Source: Pilaira anomala (Eukaryota; Mucoromycota; Mucoromycetes; Mucorales; Mucoraceae). From it: a DNA stretch of 64,000 bases. The stretch is from contig JAIXMQ010000026.1 in the NCBI GenBank assembly GCA_025716855.1, positions 310,001-374,000 on the forward strand, read 5' to 3'. The notes beneath the pieces are model-generated. The model had not been told where the DNA came from. It worked only from the letters and a program-made list of their open reading frames with translations, and made no database searches. The stretch's first letter is position 1. The number at the start of each line of letters is the position of its first letter. The translations under genes and the position numbers were made by a program. This document shows, in pieces, positions 59,365-64,000 of this stretch.

Positions 59365-61869
59365 TTGCTGTTGTTATTATTATTGTTGTTATTACTGTTA
59401 TTTTTATATTTAAAAAAGAAAAGAAAAGAGAAAGTCTCTCACTCTTTTTTCTCTTTTCTCTTTTCTTTTTTTTTTTATTTCCTTTTTTACAAAAAAAGAA
59501 AAAAATAGATATGTATGATTATTCTTTTCCTTTTTTTTTTCTCTCTCTCTCTCTTGTAAACAGCAAGTTATCAAGAAGAAAAAAAAAAAAAAGTAAAGAA
59601 AAAAAAAAAAAAACTCCCACAACTATATTTTACAACACTGATATTCTTTTTTTTTGGGACTTCTCTTTTGCTGTTGTTGTGTTAAGTCTTTGTAAAATAG
59701 AGTCCTTGTATTAGCAATGAACTCTTTTTTATATCTCGAAAAAGTGTAGAATAGGAAATAATAGTTAAAAAAAAGGGCTTGTCTTTTTTATTTTTTTTAA
59801 AAAAAAAAAAGGAAAAAGGGCGAAAAAAAAAAAAGCCAATTCTTTGAACGCATCTTAAACTAAATTAAAAGATCACGTGTTCTTATTCCTCTCTTATTTT
59901 TTTTTTCGGTCATCCCCCCCCCCATCCATCTTAAAGTGAATAGATTCACAGTAATCTTCCCTTGATTATATTTATATCAAGTATAAAAGTAAATCTTATT
60001 ATCTACTGCAGAAAAGATTTACTTAAAAGAGACAAAATACACTATTTTCAGAAATTGTTTGCGCACTTTTGTAATGTAACAAAAAAAAAAAAGAGGTCAT
60101 TGTTTTTATCAACCCATCATTGTTTGCATGCTTGATTGCAATTTTGGTGAAACCTTTGATGCATTAAATTTTAGTTACTTTGAATTAACTGGTTATCTAT
60201 TTTTAAAATGACAATACCGAGGCTGGAAAAATAGAAATTGAATTAATTAGTATGTAGTTACCGGGGGAAAAGTTTAGAATTCTTTCTTGGTTACATATTA
60301 TAACATAGAGAAGGTTATACATTATGGACAATTGGCACTCATTTACATAAAATAAAATAAAGAGGATACTGCTGCATATTTATTCAAGAAAAAAGAGAGC
60401 AGTATAATTAAGCTCTTCGTAACAAACGCTAGGCATAATATTCTGAATATATATTCTAAAGACTTTACAATCCAACTAAACTGAATTAGATCTCAAACTA
60501 TACTGCTTTGACTGTGAGTTACAACTTTATTTTCGAAACATTGACTGGATTCATAAAATATATATAAAATCAAATTACACAGTTAGTCCAGTTATTTAGC
60601 AAAACAGAACGTAACTAACTAATGAATAAAGCATTTTTTCTTTTACTAGTTATCAAAATTTTATTCATTCCATAAAGTAAATCCAATACGAGAGAGGCTG
60701 TATATTGAAGAAGGAGATAATTATAAGGATACAGATGGCTTATATGAGCTTGCTTGTATTGTCATATTAACTATGGAGGATATTTTATTCATCATGTAAT
60801 TCATTGGCTTTAACAAATGAATATTTTTATTTGTTTATTATTCCTAATTGACTATCTTTTGAAAACATTGTTTGTGTGCATGCTTATTTGTGTAATATTG
60901 TAGCACATGATTGACAAAGAAAACTTTATTTCCCACTGTTCTTGAACGAGTTTTTAATTCTTTGGTAAATCTAAAAAATTGTTATATGGAATATGGTACA
61001 CTCACTGTAAGTCTTTTCTTTTTTTAGGCCAAACACTTTCATCACTCTTGAATTTACCGCTTACATAAAAAATGTCACAAGGCACCCTTTTACGTAGACC
61101 CAGTTCAAATTATTGCAAACAGGTTTTTTAACACTTTTTTTTTTCTATTTCCATCTATGGGCAGAATCGTGTTACCTATTGAATGCTTTATCAATATCCG
61201 GAAAATTGAGAAGCTAATCACTCACAAACCATTCGTCGCTTAGGGACATTTTATTATCCAGCGAAAACTCTCATTACAACGTATGTAATGAAATAAAGAC
61301 AAAAAAATTCAGGTACTCTGTAGTACCATTGTACAAAAACTTGTCAATGATGGATCGAAGGAAAATGAGTCAACTGTAACTGAGGCCACTGCATAAATGC
61401 AAAGTGGTATCTTCTTGAAGATAGTGCCCAAGAAGACACTACCAGGAACCATGCGCTTGATTCGTTAAGCCTTGCATTAAATATATAAGATCAATAGGAC
61501 AAAAAAGAAGCCAGTAGGATCAGCTTATACTAGTAATAACGGTGATGTTAACAAAGACTGGGAATTTGTTGATAAGTAATATGAGGACCATGGCTCATTA
61601 AATTGGAAAATTATTTCTAAATTTGGTAAAACAAAAGAATAATTTGATAGTTATTTATTCAAAATGGACCAGTACAAAATCAGCATTGTGGTGATCTGAT
61701 ATAGTATAAAGCAATAATATTCATCTAAAGAAAACCATGAAATCTTAAATATTTTTAAATTATATTATTAAAGAAAGAATATGATAGTTAAATCGATTTA
61801 TATGGTTAGTTTTTTGCTATGCACGAAAAGAGAAGTGCTGGTATTTGCGTTCACTTTAGTTTTAATACA

Positions 61870-61908
<39 letters not shown>

Positions 61909-62187
61909 TCTACAAAATGACACATGCGTCAAAAAGCTATGTTATTTGTACATACAATATAGATGTATATATTGTGAGATTGTTGCTGACTTTTATTTTT
62001 AGTTAAATTCGTGAAGGATTATTACATCTTCTTTGGGATATTAATAATAGTTATCTGGAGTAATAGGCAGTTACAGGATTTTAGGAGCAAGAATTTGTGA
62101 CCTGTTTCCGTGACTATTATTTACCATCAAGAACATGTAAACTTTTTTTCTGGAATTTTTTTCCTTTCAAGATCTCGCTTAACACTA
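59365..62187. other. Intergenic with possible gene debris
   Basis: 2.8 kb upstream of both CK1-like (-) and NOB1 (+). The first part is long A/T/TC-rich leader sequence. Between about 61020 and 61640 complexity rises, and broken frames on plus occur (for example STIVQKLVNDGSKENESTVT, FLKIVPKKTLPGTMRLIR, NNGDVNKDWEFVDK) with stops between them; this may be a decayed gene of unknown family. A 37-A run lies near 61873-61903. Confidence 0.4.
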
Positions 62188-63096
62188 ATGTCAGACTCAA
62201 CCATAATCGTCTCTTCAGAGGCAACCAACACCGAACAAAAACAAACACCGTCCTCCTCCAACATTTTGAAATGTCTTGTTATCGATACAAATGCAATTAT
62301 TAATGGTACTTCGCTTAGACACATGGCAGAAGAGTTTTACACCTGTCCAGAAGTTTTGTACGAATTAAGAAGTGCACATTCCAAGGAATTCTTGTCTCGA
62401 TTACCTTATGAGTTAAAGATCATGAACCCTTCCGAGGAAGCATTAAAGACAAGTAAGAATTAAATATACATAAAAAAGTTCTATACATAAGCCTCGGTTA
62501 TTAACCATATTAGAATAGTGACTGAATTTTCCAAGAAAACTGGTGATTTCGGTGTACTTTCCGTTCCTGATTTGAAAGTCCTTGCTCTCACTTTAACTCT
62601 TGAATTAAGAGAAAATGGTGATGCCAATATCAGAAAGGAACCTCTCAAGGTAAGCTTAAACAAATAAAATAAGCAAAGGGGTAAAAAAAAATATGAGTTC
62701 AAAATTTATAAACCTTTTTTTTTTTTTTTGACATCCAATAGTGTAGACCCAGTGGAGCTCTTCCTAGTGCTCCTCCACCAATGTCTTATATCAAGAGACC
62801 TTTGTTAGAAAAGAAATTCGATGAAGATGGTTGGGAGATTGCTTCAAACCAAAAAAGAGCACCCGCTAAGAAATATTACCATACTCCCCCTAAAAAAAAC
62901 AAAGTGCCCAAAGCACCCGTCGAAGCATTAGCTGAATCTGTCGAAAAGATTGATATCAAGAGCGACGAGGAAACTAAACCTGCCACCTCCAGTACCACTA
63001 TTACAGAAGAAACTCCTGCTGTTGCTGATAAGGAAACTATTGTTGCTGACGATAAAGAGCCTGTTACTGAAAAAGAAACTGTTGCTGCTGCTGATC

Positions 63097-63142
<46 letters not shown>

Positions 63143-63929
63143 GCAACAACAACAACAGCAACAACAACAAACTAATAATGATGTTGTTCCTTTAACCGAA
63201 GACGATGATGAAGATGATGATGAAGGTGGAGAATGGATTACACCTGACAATGTTGATGAATATAAAGCTGCTGAAATTGGTGTCACTGCTGCTGAACTTC
63301 GTAAGAAGGCTGTCATGGCCGTTGGTTGTATGACTGCTGATTTTGCCATGCAAAATGTTTTATTACAAATGAACTTGAATTTGGTTTCTGCTGGTGGTTA
63401 CCGTGTCAAGAAAATTAGAAATTCCGTTATGAGATGTCATGCTTGTTTCCAGTAAGTCTTTAAATTATTCGAGTATAAATATATATATATTTAGGAAACT
63501 AATTTTTTTTTCTGCAGTGTTACTAATGATTTGGAAAAGAAGTTTTGTCCCAAGTGTGGTAACTCTACTCTTCAACGTGTCACCTGTAGTACAAATAGTA
63601 AAGGTGAAATCGCTTATCATTTAAAGAAAAACTTCCAATACAGACTTCGTGGTAGTGTATATGATATTCCTCCTCCCAAGGGTGGTCGTAAAACCAACAA
63701 TATTGTATTAAGAGAAGATCAACGTGATTATATGAAGGCTACTGAAAGAAAAACAAAGAAGGCTGTTAACGATATGTTTGATCCTGATTTCATTCCTTTA
63801 TATGGTAAATTAGATACCAAAGAAGTGACAAACAATATGCATGGTACCGAAACTATTGGTTATGGCCGTAAAAACCCCAACGCCTCCAAGAAGAGAGTTG
63901 GTAAGAAGAAGAGAGTTCATCATTTCTAA
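62188..63929 (+). CDS. NOB1: NOB1, 18S rRNA 3'-end endonuclease
   Basis: Four exons, 62188-62452, 62519-62649, 62742-63451 and 63518-63929, encode 505 residues. The PIN domain begins KCLVIDTNAIINGTSLRHMA, with catalytic Asp in VIDTN, and continues TEFSKKTGDFGVLSVPDLKV. A zinc ribbon follows: MRCHACFHVTNDLEKKFCPK then CGNSTLQRV. The C-terminus ends NASKKRVGKKKRVHHF as in other NOB1. NOB1 cleaves at the 3' end of 18S rRNA in late cytoplasmic pre-40S particles. The start was set at MSDSTIIV because upstream in-frame codons come from a T-rich leader. A glutamine run of about 27 (near 63094-63170) and an acidic run lie in the linker between PIN and ribbon. Confidence 0.95.
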
Positions 63930-64000
63930 AAAGTCAAAGCATCATTTTTTTTTATCTTTTGTAATATTCATCCCGCTTTTTTTTTTTTAAAAAAAAAATA

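Noticed and set aside
62928..63349. Poly-Leu, poly-Asn and poly-Cys frames over the NOB1 linker
   Set aside because: They are other-frame readings of the CAA/CAG repeat that encodes the NOB1 glutamine run.

Overview
The window looks like nuclear DNA of a Mucoromycota fungus, most likely Mucorales (inference). It is very AT-rich with long A/T homopolymers. Genes are compact, with 50-125 nt introns, GTAAG/GTATG-type donors and CTAAC-like branch points. The proteins are eukaryotic housekeeping proteins with fungal features, such as H2A ending in SQEL and a Set3-type PHD-SET protein.

Layout. 1-4600: end of an arrestin-like gene (-), spliceosome factor CWC15 (-), a TMEM164-like membrane protein (-) and an RRM/RanBP2-finger/RRM splicing-type factor (+). 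7093-13235: a core histone cluster of three divergent pairs, H2B/H2A, H3/H4, H2A/H2B, in mirror order. 13634-15864: ribosomal protein uL15 (-) and a polyQ protein with a possible Myb/trihelix domain (-). 18340-19760: gene debris. 20083-36278: VPS25 (+), cytosolic aminopeptidase P (-), SIN3 (-), Bax inhibitor-1 (-), RPS5/uS7 (+) and the inositol pyrophosphate kinase Vip1/PPIP5K (-). 38566-41190: a SET3-like PHD-SET protein (+).

41.2-56 kb is an accessory, repeat-rich island. It holds a 1.2-kb TIR element with repeated TCACCCAC motifs and a truncated second copy; two MITE-like elements (46299-46625 and 54476-54752); a 1.6-kb element with ~280-bp inverted arms carrying pieces of a TnpB/Fanzor-like nuclease; a decayed Ty3-type gag; a 151-bp tandem duplication; and a broken multi-copy gene family whose frame is disrupted by triplication of a 32-bp unit. 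56104-63929 returns to housekeeping genes: glutaryl-CoA dehydrogenase (-), a casein-kinase-1-like kinase (-) and the 18S rRNA endonuclease NOB1 (+).

Themes: chromatin (histones, SIN3, SET3), RNA processing (CWC15, RBM-type protein, NOB1) and ribosomal proteins are well represented. No operon logic applies; several pairs share divergent promoters or converge closely (VPS25 and aminopeptidase P stop codons are 31 bp apart). Exon models were built by hand from splice signals and conserved protein sequence. They are internally frame-consistent but not checked against RNA. No tRNA, rRNA or CRISPR was seen.
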